Below are positions 18,789-27,371 of a DNA stretch of 64,000 nt, piece after piece (within the stretch, counting starts at the first letter, position 1; every line of letters begins with the position of its first letter). The DNA lies in the NCBI RefSeq assembly GCF_000316645.1, contig NC_019684.1, forward strand, positions 186,001 to 250,000, given 5' to 3'. Below the pieces are notes generated by a model. That model was not told the DNA's origin. It saw only the letters and a list, made by a program, of their open reading frames with translations, and did not search any database. This stretch comes from Nostoc sp. PCC 7524. GTDB taxonomy: Bacteria > Cyanobacteriota > Cyanobacteriia > Cyanobacteriales > Nostocaceae. The translations under genes and the position numbers were made by a program.

Positions 18789-19952
18789 ATGCGGATATTT
18801 ATCAGCACTGGTGAAGTGTCTGGCGATTTGCAAGGGGCGCTGTTGATTGAGGCACTGAAGCGTCAAGCTGTGGCTGCTGGATTGGATTTAGAAATAGTGG
18901 CCTTGGGTGGCGACAAAATGGCAGAAGCAGGGGCAACTATTTTGGGCAATACCAGCAGTATTGGCTCCATGGGACTGTTAGAGGCTCTGCCCTATGTTTT
19001 GCCGACTCTTGTAGTACAACGGCAAGCCCTCACTTACCTCAAACAAAATCCGCCAGATGTAGTAGTGCTGATTGATTACATGGGACCCAATCTCGGCATT
19101 GGTACTTATATGCAACAAAATTTTTCCCAAGTGCCTGTGGTATATTACATTGCTCCTCAAGATTGGGTGTGGTCGGAAAGCTTACGAAATACTTCCCGTA
19201 TTGTCGGCTTTACGAACAAACTTTTAGCTATATTTCCTGAAGAAGCACGTTATTTTAGTAACAATGGAGCTAACGTTACTTGGGTTGGTCATCCGTTAAT
19301 TGATCGGATGCAGGACGCACCCAGTCGTCAAGCAGCGCGTGCTAAATTGGACATTACACCAGAACAAACTGCGATCGCACTTCTCCCCGCTTCCCGTCGT
19401 CAAGAAATTAAATATCTTTTACCGATAATTTTTCAAGCTGCCCAAACCATTCAAGCTAAATTACCAACAGCTCATTTTTGGATTCCCCTATCTCTAGAAG
19501 CCTACAGACAGCCCATAGAGGAGGCAGTCAAATCTTATGGACTGCGGGCTACAGTTGTATCAGGTCAACAAAAAGAGATTTTTGCGGCTGCTGATTTCGC
19601 CATTACCAAATCCGGCACAGTCAATTTAGAACTCGCATTACTAAACGTGCCGCAAGTTGTAGTTTACCGCCTGAGTCCCATAACTGCCTGGATTGCCCGG
19701 AAAACCCTCAAAGGTTCAATTCCCTTTGCTTCACCAGTCAACTTAGTGCAGATGAAATCGATTGTGCCAGAGCTACTGCAAGAAGAAGCCACACCAGAGA
19801 ATATTATCCAAGCATCAATGGAAATATTAGTGAATCCAGAACGCCGAGAGCAGATGTTGGCAGATTATCAGCAAATGCGGCAGTGTTTAGGAGAATTGGG
19901 AGTATGCGATCGCGCTGCCCAAGAAATCTTGCAAATGGTTTCTAAATCCTGA
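18789..19952 (+). CDS. lpxB: Lipid-A-disaccharide synthase
   Basis: Joins UDP-2,3-diacylglucosamine and lipid X to form the lipid A disaccharide at the inner membrane. The 387-residue GT19 protein has FISTGEVSGDLQGALL at the N-terminus, LPASRRQEIKYLLPI in the middle and FAITKSGTVNLELALLNVPQVVVYR in the C-terminal donor domain (written here in part). It completes the lpxC-fabZ-lpxA-lpxB run. lpxD is not in the window. Confidence 0.95.
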   Translation: MRIFISTGEVSGDLQGALLIEALKRQAVAAGLDLEIVALGGDKMAEAGATILGNTSSIGSMGLLEALPYVLPTLVVQRQALTYLKQNPPDVVVLIDYMGPNLGIGTYMQQNFSQVPVVYYIAPQDWVWSESLRNTSRIVGFTNKLLAIFPEEARYFSNNGANVTWVGHPLIDRMQDAPSRQAARAKLDITPEQTAIALLPASRRQEIKYLLPIIFQAAQTIQAKLPTAHFWIPLSLEAYRQPIEEAVKSYGLRATVVSGQQKEIFAAADFAITKSGTVNLELALLNVPQVVVYRLSPITAWIARKTLKGSIPFASPVNLVQMKSIVPELLQEEATPENIIQASMEILVNPERREQMLADYQQMRQCLGELGVCDRAAQEILQMVSKS

Positions 19953-19979
19953 GTAGATGACAAACTTTGCCTCCCTCTG

Positions 19980-20095
19980 CGTCAACCTCCCTTTGGGTGA
20001 CGCTCCTAGCGTCGCTAACGCTGCGCTAACACCAGTCGTCTACGGAGGGAAACCCTCCTACAACGCTGGTTCACTGCGCTCCTTTGCGTTAAAAA
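19980..20095. repeat. Nostoc palindromic repeat cluster
   Basis: A mosaic of short inverted repeats: GGAGGG-AAA-CCCTCC (20044-20058), GGGTGACGCTCC, GCTAACGCTGCGC and GCTGGTTCACTGCGCTCC. It resembles other dispersed spacers of this genome and contains no ORF. Confidence 0.6.
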
Positions 20096-20161
20096 ATCTG
20101 CTTGTGATAGCATAAATTACCTAGATAATTGCAGGAAAATTCCTGTTTCAGAGTTCATACA

Positions 20162-21448
20162 ATGAGACTCAGCACTGAGAACTCAGCATCCAGCACTCTG
20201 CGTCAACGTCCCATCGCAGTAGATTTGTTCGCGGGTGCAGGCGGCATGACCCTTGGTTTTGAGCAGGCTGGCTTTGATGTGTTAGCGGCGGTAGAAATTG
20301 ACCCCATTCACTGCGCCACCCACGAGTTTAACTTTCCTTTCTGCACGGTTTTATGTCAAAGTGTTGAACACACCACGGGTACAGAAATTCGTCTGAGATC
20401 AAAAATAGGCGATCGCGAAATTGATGCAGTAATTTGTGGTAGTCCCTGTCAAGGTTTTTCCCTCATGGGCAAGCGGGTTTTTGATGATCCGCGTAACTCC
20501 CTAGTATTTCACTTTCATCGGTTGGTTTTAGAGTTACAACCAAAGTTTTTTGTAATGGAAAATGTCCGGGGAATTACAGTTGGTGAACACAAACAAATTC
20601 TCCAAACTTTAATTGCTGAGTTTAAAGCTATTGGCTATCAAGTAGAAGAAAATTACAAAATCCTCAATGCAGCTAAATACGGTGTACCCCAAGCGCGGGA
20701 AAGATTATTTCTCCTGGGTGCGCGGCAGGATGTCAAGTTACCAAAATATCCTCAACCGATTACCCAACCAGCACAACCGCATAAATCTGGGTGTCAAAAT
20801 TCTGATTTGCCAGTTTGTCCCACTGTTTGGCAGGCAATTGGCGATTTACCAGAAGCAGAACATTACTTAGAGTTATTAAACAGAGATTGGGTAATAGGTG
20901 AGTATGCTAAACCTAGTGATTATGCTGCCATACTGCGTGGTATCAGCACTTTAGCAGATGATTATTCTTACCCTCGCCAATTCGATGCTCGCATTCTTTC
21001 TTCTAGTCTGAGGACAAAACACTCACAGCCTACCATTGAGCGTTTTGCTGCTACCATTCCCGGTGAAAGAGAACCTATTAGCCGTTTTCATAAATTACAT
21101 CCGGCTGGTGTTTGTAATACCTTACGAGCTGGAACAGATAAATACAAAGGTTCTTTTACCTCTCCAAGACCAATTCATCCATTTACACCCCGATGTATCA
21201 CAGTTAGGGAAGCTGCACGCCTCCATTCTTACCCAGACTGGTTTCGATTTCATGTCACCAAATGGCACGGGTTCCGCCAAGTTGGCAACTCTGTTCCACC
21301 ATTACTAGCTAAGGTTGTAGCAGCAGAGATTATTCGTAATTTGAATATATTACCTGTGAAACCCAGTATTAGCTACGAGTTGGGAGCAGAGAAGTTACTG
21401 CAATTGAATATTACCCAGGCTGCCCAGTATTTTCACAGTGAAACCTGA
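20162..21448 (+). CDS. DNA (cytosine-5-)-methyltransferase, apparently solitary
   Basis: A 428-residue m5C methyltransferase. Motif I is DLFAGAGGMTLGF, motif IV is GSPCQGFS with catalytic Cys96, motif VI is VMENVRG, motif VIII is QARERLF and motif X is RQVGNSVPP. The target-recognition region lies about 230-330. I start at the ATG at 20162; a TTG at 20129 would add 11 unlikely residues. No restriction endonuclease gene is next to it, so it is probably an orphan enzyme. Anabaena has four known solitary methyltransferases (Dmt proteins), one of which methylates CGATCG, the core of HIP1. This gene could be that one, but specificity cannot be read from sequence alone. Confidence 0.9.
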   Translation: MRLSTENSASSTLRQRPIAVDLFAGAGGMTLGFEQAGFDVLAAVEIDPIHCATHEFNFPFCTVLCQSVEHTTGTEIRLRSKIGDREIDAVICGSPCQGFSLMGKRVFDDPRNSLVFHFHRLVLELQPKFFVMENVRGITVGEHKQILQTLIAEFKAIGYQVEENYKILNAAKYGVPQARERLFLLGARQDVKLPKYPQPITQPAQPHKSGCQNSDLPVCPTVWQAIGDLPEAEHYLELLNRDWVIGEYAKPSDYAAILRGISTLADDYSYPRQFDARILSSSLRTKHSQPTIERFAATIPGEREPISRFHKLHPAGVCNTLRAGTDKYKGSFTSPRPIHPFTPRCITVREAARLHSYPDWFRFHVTKWHGFRQVGNSVPPLLAKVVAAEIIRNLNILPVKPSISYELGAEKLLQLNITQAAQYFHSET

Positions 21449-21456
21449 AGTGTGTA

Positions 21457-22422
21457 TTATGTCCACCCACGGAAGAATGTACTATCTTCCCAGATGTCAG
21501 CAGTACGTTGAGCGATCGCTGACAATTCTGGCTCTGTTAAAGGTTGAAAAGCACGGGCAATTTTGACATTATTCTCCAATTGCTCCACCGTTTCCGCCGC
21601 AATCACGCAACAATGCACCCCAGGCTGAGACATAGTGTAACCCAAGGCTTGCTGCATTCCTGACAAGCCACCAGGTTTAAACAAGCGTCCATAAGCTGGA
21701 ACTTTCATCGCAATCACACCCACATTCTGTGCTTGCGCCACTGGCAAAACTACAGGAATAAATGGACGGGGGTGATGTTTATCGGCGGCGTTGACAGGAA
21801 TTAATGTGGTGTGGAAAGGATAACGGCGTAACCCTTCAGCAATTACCTCTGGCTCATGATGTCCGGTAATACCTGCAAAGCGTACCAATTTCTGTTGGAT
21901 CGCTTCTTCTACAGCTTTAATCGCGCCGGAGGAACTAAAGATGGTATCGAGTTCTTCCGTAAAAGAAACGTGATGTAACTGCCATAAATCAAGATAATCT
22001 GTATTGAGACGTTTGAGCGATCGCTCCAATTCTCGCCAAGCACCATCCCGATCCCTTTGATCAGTCTTACTGGCTAAAAATATTTTGGTGCGATGGGGTG
22101 GTAGCACTTTGCCTAAATAATCTTCACTCGGCCCGTAACTGGCGGCTGTGTCAAAGTAGCGGATACCAAGTTCTAAAGCTTTCTGAACTAGAGTTACAGC
22201 ATCACCCTCTTTGCCATGCCAAGATAAGGGTGTTTGTCCTGCACCTCCCAACCCGAATATCGGTAATTTCACTCCTGTGCTTCCCAAGATGCGCTCCGGC
22301 ATTGATATGGCTGGTGCAGCCGTATTGGTCGAATTTTTAGAGAATGCAGCAGATGCCATAATACCGCTAGTTACAGCAGCACTGGTAATTAAAAAGTTAC
22401 GCCGTGTCTGTTTAGCTGTCAT
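21457..22422 (-). CDS. Aldo/keto reductase with Tat signal
   Basis: A 321-residue NAD(P)H-dependent oxidoreductase. It begins with a twin-arginine signal (KQTRRNFLITSAAVTSG), then the AKR barrel: LGSTGVKLPIFGLGGAG, catalytic Asp and Tyr in FDTAASYGPSE, Lys in LASKTD and His in WQLHHV. The ATG at 22422 puts the RR motif seven residues from the N-terminus; an upstream TTG at 22467 is unlikely. Export by Tat would place it in the periplasm or thylakoid lumen. Its substrate is not known. It converges on the methyltransferase gene with only 8 bp between the stop codons. Confidence 0.88.
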   Translation of the reverse strand: MTAKQTRRNFLITSAAVTSGIMASAAFSKNSTNTAAPAISMPERILGSTGVKLPIFGLGGAGQTPLSWHGKEGDAVTLVQKALELGIRYFDTAASYGPSEDYLGKVLPPHRTKIFLASKTDQRDRDGAWRELERSLKRLNTDYLDLWQLHHVSFTEELDTIFSSSGAIKAVEEAIQQKLVRFAGITGHHEPEVIAEGLRRYPFHTTLIPVNAADKHHPRPFIPVVLPVAQAQNVGVIAMKVPAYGRLFKPGGLSGMQQALGYTMSQPGVHCCVIAAETVEQLENNVKIARAFQPLTEPELSAIAQRTADIWEDSTFFRGWT

Positions 22423-22761
22423 ACTGAGGGCTAAATCACTACTTTTCTTGTATGGTAGCGATAACAAGACACAAGCGATCGCATTTGTTTATCACTGATT
22501 TTTTCTGTTTTAGCATTAACAGAGTATACAGATATTATCTAAATAATCAATTTGAGATATTTTTGCCAAACTTCCAATTTAGACCAAATCAAAAATTCCG
22601 ATTATGCCTCTATTTTCCGGATGTAGGCAATTAAGAATGTAAATTCAAACGAATACAAAATATCCCCTACTTCATAATTCAGATGCGATCGCCTAAGTTG
22701 AGGCGTAGCCTATCGCACCACAAAAGCAGGGGGTAGATAAAATTGAGTTTGATAGTCTCGA
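22423..22761. other. Spacer with a HIP1-containing repeat
   Basis: No gene was seen. At 22683-22719 a repeat reads TGCGATCGCCT, then AGGCGTAGCCTATCGCA; its ends TGCGAT and ATCGCA pair and AGGCGTAGCCT is itself near-palindromic. The rest is AT-rich and should carry the promoter of the aldo/keto reductase gene. Confidence 0.5.
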
Positions 22762-23061
22762 CTATTTAAGAGAGACAGCATCAACATCGATTGTATCGTC
22801 AGTGGAGGTAGAATCTGTGGAGGTATTGGTTTCACCTTTACGTGCTTTCCAACCGTCAATCACTAGCCCAGATACCTCTGTCACTAATATGCTCAATAAC
22901 AAAACATCATCTAGCTGACCCACAATCGGTATAAAATCGGGGGCAATATCTATGGGACTGAGCATATAGACGATTGTCCCTAAAATCACCCACCAACGAT
23001 ATTTGGGGTTACGCAACAAATTGCGATACCAATTATACAAAGATTGGATTGAGAAGTTCAT
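22762..23061 (-). CDS. YkvA / DUF1232 small membrane protein
   Basis: A 99-residue protein. The central region KYRWWVILGTIVYMLSPID, followed by IAPDFIPIVGQLDD, is the DUF1232 (YkvA) signature, with two predicted hydrophobic helices (about 22-40 and 50-68). The tail is Ser/Thr/Asp-rich and poorly conserved. The family is widespread and of unknown function. Its start at 23061 diverges from exbB. Confidence 0.85.
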   Translation of the reverse strand: MNFSIQSLYNWYRNLLRNPKYRWWVILGTIVYMLSPIDIAPDFIPIVGQLDDVLLLSILVTEVSGLVIDGWKARKGETNTSTDSTSTDDTIDVDAVSLK

Positions 23062-23275
23062 GTTTTAACCCTCCAGTTAACTTTAATTTTGACAAATTAT
23101 GCTATAAACTCCCGGTGGGAATAACCGCCCAAGTTAGTTGGGAAGACGCTAATTATGAATTTGCCAAATACCTACCCTGTGATTCTCTACAAGAGTATGG
23201 TAATTGTGCATTAATCTCTAGAATTAAGATGCTTTGGGTTATTTGCTTCAGCAATGGAGGGAGGAATTTTAGACA

Positions 23276-24013
23276 GTGGATATCATAGACTTGTTTTATA
23301 AGGGCGGGCCAGCCATGTGGCCGTTGCTGGCTTTGTCGATTTTATCTTTGAGTGTAATTTTTGAGCGGCTTTGGTTTTGGTTGCGAATTTTGACTCAAGA
23401 AAAGGAAATCTTTGAGCGTGTCTTGGATGCAGCTCAGGATAACTGGCAAGTTGCTGCGGATATCGCTAAACAAGCAACAGATCAACCTATTGGGCGATTT
23501 CTTTACGCTCCCTTGCGTCTCCAAAAAACAGATACAGAAACTTTTCGGCTAGCACTAGAAGCCACCGCAGAAGATGAATTAGCTGGAATGCGGCGGGGTG
23601 AAAAGCTGTTAGAGGCTGTAATTGCTCTTGCGCCACTGTTGGGCTTATTAGGTACTGTTTTGGGTTTGATTCAGTCTCTACGCTCAATCCGCATCGGTGA
23701 TTTGGGAACTGAGTCTGTAGCTGGGACAACTACTGGTATTGGTGAATCTTTGATTAGTACAGCTACAGGATTAATAGTTGCGATCGTTAGTTTGGTATTT
23801 TACCGATTATTTCAAGGTTTTGTAGTCAATCAAGTCAAGGTTTTCCGCAAAGCTGGGAATGAATTAGAGTTGCTTTATCGCCAGTTCCCGCCTGATTTTA
23901 GCGACAGTACACCAGTCAGGGTATCAGAAGAAGCATCACGGGAAGCTTTCATTCCTCCCGGTAAATCCAGTAGAAACAAATTTCCTCAACCGCCTGAACC
24001 ACCTGTAACTTAA
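23276..24013 (+). CDS. exbB: MotA/TolQ/ExbB proton-channel family protein
   Basis: Inner-membrane proton channel that, together with an ExbD/TolR partner, energises outer-membrane processes. The 245-residue chain has the three membrane helices of the family (about 13-33, 115-135 and 160-182), with [24 protein letters not shown] and [17 protein letters not shown] (both quoted in part) as hallmarks. The GTG start is supported by GGAGGGAGG at 23256. exbD follows, but a hairpin with a T tract separates them. No TonB or TonB-dependent receptor gene is nearby. Confidence 0.9.
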   Translation: MDIIDLFYKGGPAMWPLLALSILSLSVIFERLWFWLRILTQEKEIFERVLDAAQDNWQVAADIAKQATDQPIGRFLYAPLRLQKTDTETFRLALEATAEDELAGMRRGEKLLEAVIALAPLLGLLGTVLGLIQSLRSIRIGDLGTESVAGTTTGIGESLISTATGLIVAIVSLVFYRLFQGFVVNQVKVFRKAGNELELLYRQFPPDFSDSTPVRVSEEASREAFIPPGKSSRNKFPQPPEPPVT

Positions 24014-24022
24014 TGTCACCAT

Positions 24023-24056
24023 GAAAGCTTGATACATCAGGCTTTCTTTTTCTTTT
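24023..24056 (+). terminator. Intrinsic terminator between exbB and exbD
   Basis: GAAAGC (24023-24028) pairs with GCTTTC (24041-24046), with an inner TGAT/ATCA helix, and is followed by a long T-rich tract (TTTTTCTTTTT). It lies 10 bp after the exbB stop codon and 38 bp before the exbD start. Confidence 0.75.
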
Positions 24057-24093
24057 TATTTTTGATTTTCTGCCCTAGCCTAAGAATAAGATA

Positions 24094-24741
24094 ATGAAAG
24101 TTAATTTACATACTCAAGTAGAAGAAGCACAGATTCAAATCATTCCTTTGATAGATGTAGTTTTTTGTATCTTGACGTTTTTCCTGTTAGCAGCTTTGCA
24201 ATTTACGCGACAACAGGCAATTAACGTTGATTTACCTAAAGCTAGTACCAGTACAGCGTCTAATATTAATTCGCCAAGTGCCAGTCAAATTGTCACCATT
24301 GATGCTGTTGGCAATACTTATCTAGAAAAACAACTGGTAAGAAGAGAGGAATTGGCGCAGAGGTTAAGGGATTATTTGCAAGTTAACCCTTCTGGGACTA
24401 TAATCCTCAACGCTTCCCGTACAGCAACTTACAATGATGTGATCGAAACATTAGATTTGCTCAGACAAGTAGGAGGCGATCGCGTATTTTTAGGAATTAT
24501 ACCTAGTTCATCTCAACAAATCCCAAACTTGCCGAATTTGTCTACACCTCCAAATTTCCCAATTGCCCCTGGTACAGCACCAATACCAGAATTTAACCCC
24601 AATCTACCTACAGCTCCTAATCAACCAATACCCAATCAACCAGCTACGGGACAAGGTATTTCTCCAGATGTTCCTATTCCTAACGCACCAGCACCGCAAG
24701 CACCTGCTGTCACACCTGTAGCACCAGAGAATACCAACTAA
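24094..24741 (+). CDS. exbD: ExbD/TolR-family protein with proline-rich tail
   Basis: Partner of ExbB. It is 215 residues long: a short cytoplasmic start, one membrane helix (IIPLIDVVFCILTFFLLAAL, about 17-36) with the proton-carrying Asp22, and a periplasmic ExbD domain (to about 142). The last 70 residues are rich in Pro, Asn and Ala (IPNLPNLSTPPNFP, APGTAPIPEF and similar), far beyond the roughly 140-residue norm, and may bind peptidoglycan or cross the periplasm. This tail is low-complexity and likely variable between strains. Confidence 0.9.
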   Translation: MKVNLHTQVEEAQIQIIPLIDVVFCILTFFLLAALQFTRQQAINVDLPKASTSTASNINSPSASQIVTIDAVGNTYLEKQLVRREELAQRLRDYLQVNPSGTIILNASRTATYNDVIETLDLLRQVGGDRVFLGIIPSSSQQIPNLPNLSTPPNFPIAPGTAPIPEFNPNLPTAPNQPIPNQPATGQGISPDVPIPNAPAPQAPAVTPVAPENTN

Positions 24742-24903
24742 AGAAGGATTGGGGACTGGGGATTGGGGATTGGGGACTGGGTAAAAATTCTACCTTGTCT
24801 ACCTTGTCTCCCCTCACTCCCACCCTACGGGTAGGCTTACGCCATCGTAAGAGAAGCAAGCTACATCTTCCCCTACTCCCCTACTCCCCTGCTCCCCTAC
24901 TCC
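24742..24903 (-). repeat. Mosaic dispersed repeat, copy 2 (inverted)
   Basis: The reverse complement of the element at 18573-18762, nearly identical over its core, with one extra 22-bp module (on the minus strand TCTTACGATGGCGTAAGCC..., a hairpin CTTACG/CGTAAG). It fills the spacer after exbD, together with AT-rich DNA up to 25122 that has no visible gene. Confidence 0.85.
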
Positions 24904-25122
24904 CTACTCAACTCAGCACTTCAAATCAAAAGAATAAATATCTTAATAATTCCTTTATATTTGGCTTTTTGACTAACTAAACCTAAAGATATACAAAATA
25001 AATTCTGAATAAATAAAAAACTTCTGGTAACTTACAAATAATTGGTTGATTACAAAATTTATCTATCGATACAGTGAATAATTTATCGCCAAGCACCATT
25101 CACGTTTCAGGGGTTGAAGGCA

Positions 25123-25488
25123 ATGAATGAAATTGTGACGCTGTTAATTGTTTGGGTGGTAACATCTATCAGCTTGTTGATTATCAGTAAATTGCCTTTA
25201 GGCGTTGAGGTTGATACACCACAAAAAGCGGTTATTTCCGCAGCCGTTTTAGGTATTGTAACGGCAATAATCAAACCTATTTTACGCTTGATATTTGTTG
25301 TACCCGATATACTCACCTTGAATTTGTTATCGGGATTGTTCACATTTATGATTTCTGTTGTCTGCTTTAGTATTGCTGCTTGGTTAGTAGAAGGTTTTCG
25401 CTTGCGCTTCGGCATTTGGAGTGCTGTGTTAGGCTCAATTGCCCTTACTATCATCAACAGCTTAATCTACAAGTTACTAGGAATATAA
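25123..25488 (+). CDS. Phage-holin-family (superfamily IV) membrane protein
   Basis: A 121-residue hydrophobic protein with four predicted membrane helices, beginning MNEIVTLLIVWVVTSISLLII and including LGIVTAIIKPILRLIFVVPDI, with the NSLIYKLLGI end typical of the COG1950 family. AGGGG nine bases before the ATG at 25123 supports this start over the TTG at 25114. The family name comes from similarity to mycobacteriophage holins; bacterial members are of unknown function and are not evidence of a prophage here. Confidence 0.82.
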   Translation: MNEIVTLLIVWVVTSISLLIISKLPLGVEVDTPQKAVISAAVLGIVTAIIKPILRLIFVVPDILTLNLLSGLFTFMISVVCFSIAAWLVEGFRLRFGIWSAVLGSIALTIINSLIYKLLGI

Positions 25489-25614
25489 GGTCAAGGGAGA
25501 GTAAAAGATATAGAGATTTAGGCGTTCAAAACCTTTACATCTTATACCCTTATACCCTCCCACGATGAATAGTCTCGTGCCGTAAGTCCTGAACTATTGA
25601 CTATTGACGATTGA

Positions 25615-26322
25615 CTACTCGTTGGCTGTTGGGGGAGCAACTACGCTACTTGATTGTTGTTGACGCTGTTCCCGCTTTTTACGATCTGCTGAGATCATAT
25701 CGGCAATCACTGTGAGTGCTTGCGTCATTTTGTCTAAGTTAGAACGGTATAAGTCTAAATCTTTGCTGAGTTTATCATCAGCAAGATGTAAGCCATTCGC
25801 AATATTTTTAAGCGCCTCAGTACGCTGCTTTTCGTCTTTAACTAAATCAGGATCTGAATATTCCAGTAATGAAAATAAACCGATCGCAAACAGGCGGCTG
25901 TATTTAAAGTTAGGATTGTTAGCGATCGCTTGTAGCTGTGCTTGTAAGTCAGGATCTTGGTTGAAATGAGTAGTTTGACTTAGCCAGGCAACTAAATCAC
26001 TGATTGGTAAGCTTTTAGCTAAATTTTGTAACCGTTCAGCATCCTGCCTGTAGCGTTGTGGCTCTTGTTCTACAGCCTGGCATATAGCATGAAAAATCGA
26101 TTCTTTATCTCGTTCTGGTCGGTAGCCTTGCATGAAGCGGTCAAATGTAGTGACAACGCCCAAGGCATAAATAGGATTATAAGTAAAATCGATATTTACT
26201 GACAGCAGGTGCATTTCCACCATCAACTCCTCTACTACCCGACGATAAATTGTGTTAATCGGTCGGGTGTGTAGAGAGTAGAAAGTTCGCTTTGTATCAG
26301 AGACAGTACGGACGTTATTCAC
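25615..26322 (-). CDS. thf1: Thf1 / Psb29 photosystem II biogenesis protein
   Basis: A 235-residue protein starting NNVRTVSDTKRTFYSLHTRP and continuing RRVVEELMVEMHLLSVN, which is diagnostic of Thf1/Psb29. In cyanobacteria and plants it supports PSII assembly and repair, at least in part by stabilising FtsH proteases, and acts on the thylakoid membrane. The C-terminal third is a coiled-coil ending in a charged, Gln-rich tail (KKREQRQQQSSS). Its promoter region is shared with the divergent cpcT-type gene. Confidence 0.95.
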   Translation of the reverse strand: MNNVRTVSDTKRTFYSLHTRPINTIYRRVVEELMVEMHLLSVNIDFTYNPIYALGVVTTFDRFMQGYRPERDKESIFHAICQAVEQEPQRYRQDAERLQNLAKSLPISDLVAWLSQTTHFNQDPDLQAQLQAIANNPNFKYSRLFAIGLFSLLEYSDPDLVKDEKQRTEALKNIANGLHLADDKLSKDLDLYRSNLDKMTQALTVIADMISADRKKREQRQQQSSSVVAPPTANE

Positions 26323-26485
26323 AAAGAAAATGTTAAGGGCGACGTTATATTATTTTCTACCTTAAAGGCTACTTTGCCAAGTTGGGTTTTTGCCTAGCAA
26401 AATTAGGGATATCAACCTCTTGGCTCAAGAATTAAGAGCAATTTGTTGTATTGTGTGACCATGTTTGCAATCATGCGTCTACTTT

Positions 26486-27079
26486 ATGAGCTTTTCACCT
26501 CAACTAATTACTCTGGGTAAGTACCTAGCGGGAGAATTTGATAATCAGCAACAAGCGTTGGCTGAACCTGTGTGGTATGTTCATTTACGCCTGTGGCAAA
26601 GGCCAGTTGAACTCTTTACAGAAGATAGTATTACACTGTTTGCTGAACAAGCCAACATTGTGAATTTAGACCGTCCTTATCGCCAGCGCATTCTCCGGCT
26701 AATGCCTAGTCAATCTGAGGCATCGCTGCAAGTACAATACTATATGCCGAAAAATCCCAGTGCTTTAATTGGGGCTGGTCGTGATCCTAACTTACTCAAA
26801 ACTCTCACCCCAGACCAATTAGAATTATTGCCTGGTTGTATCCTCCAGGTGACTCAGCAAGAAGTAGCTGTGAATCAACATAAATTTATTGCTACTCCCC
26901 CAACGGATACTCGTTGCACCTTCACTTACCAAGGCAATCTTGTACAAGTTGCTTTAGGTTTTGAAATTACTCACACAGAATTACATACCTACGACAAAGG
27001 AATTGACCAAGTGACAGGTAAAGCAACGTGGGGAGCAATTGTTGGCCCTTATTGCTATACCAAAAGAGAACAGTATTAA
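26486..27079 (+). CDS. cpcT: CpcT/CpeT-type phycobiliprotein lyase
   Basis: Chromophore lyase that attaches phycocyanobilin to Cys of phycobiliprotein beta subunits (Cys-153 of CpcB for the characterised CpcT). The 197-residue sequence has the family features LGKYLAGEFDNQQQAL, YRQRILRL, PGCILQV and the final TWGAIVGPYCYTKREQY region. I start at the ATG at 26486; a TTG at 26465 is less likely. Nostoc strains carry more than one CpeT/CpcT paralogue, so the precise bilin and acceptor site are uncertain. Confidence 0.88.
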   Translation: MSFSPQLITLGKYLAGEFDNQQQALAEPVWYVHLRLWQRPVELFTEDSITLFAEQANIVNLDRPYRQRILRLMPSQSEASLQVQYYMPKNPSALIGAGRDPNLLKTLTPDQLELLPGCILQVTQQEVAVNQHKFIATPPTDTRCTFTYQGNLVQVALGFEITHTELHTYDKGIDQVTGKATWGAIVGPYCYTKREQY

Positions 27080-27118
27080 GTGCTGTTAGCGGAGCGAGGC
27101 GTTGAGCCGGTGCTGAGT
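27080..27118 (+). repeat. Dispersed 40-bp repeat, copy A
   Basis: GTGCTGTTAGCGGAGCGAGG, then CGTTGAGCCGGTGCTGAGT. Close relatives lie at 59806-59846 (same orientation) and 46788-46825 (reverse complement), each between genes. Runs of CAGCACTCGTTACTCAG continue the spacer up to 27370. Confidence 0.75.
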
Positions 27119-27371
27119 GTGGAGTGTTGAGTTATAGCTGTAGACAAGGCGATTAGGACATGACTAAAAGCTCAAACTCATTCATGGCATGGGTTTTACT
27201 ATTGCCTATTGCAAGAGTGCCTATTGCCTTTTGCTATAAGAGAAAATTATCACTGATTAATTAAGTTGAGAAAAAAGGCTTTTTGACTATTTTTGGGCAT
27301 GAACAGCAGCTTCAATTATTTATACTTGCAACTCAGAACTCGTTACTCAGCACTCGTTACTCAGCACTCTC

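Noticed and set aside
20129..21448. Complete restriction-modification system
   Set aside because: Neither neighbour is an endonuclease: upstream is lpxB, downstream an aldo/keto reductase.
25123..25488. Prophage remnant suggested by a holin-family protein
   Set aside because: The COG1950 family is common in bacterial chromosomes, and no other phage gene is nearby.
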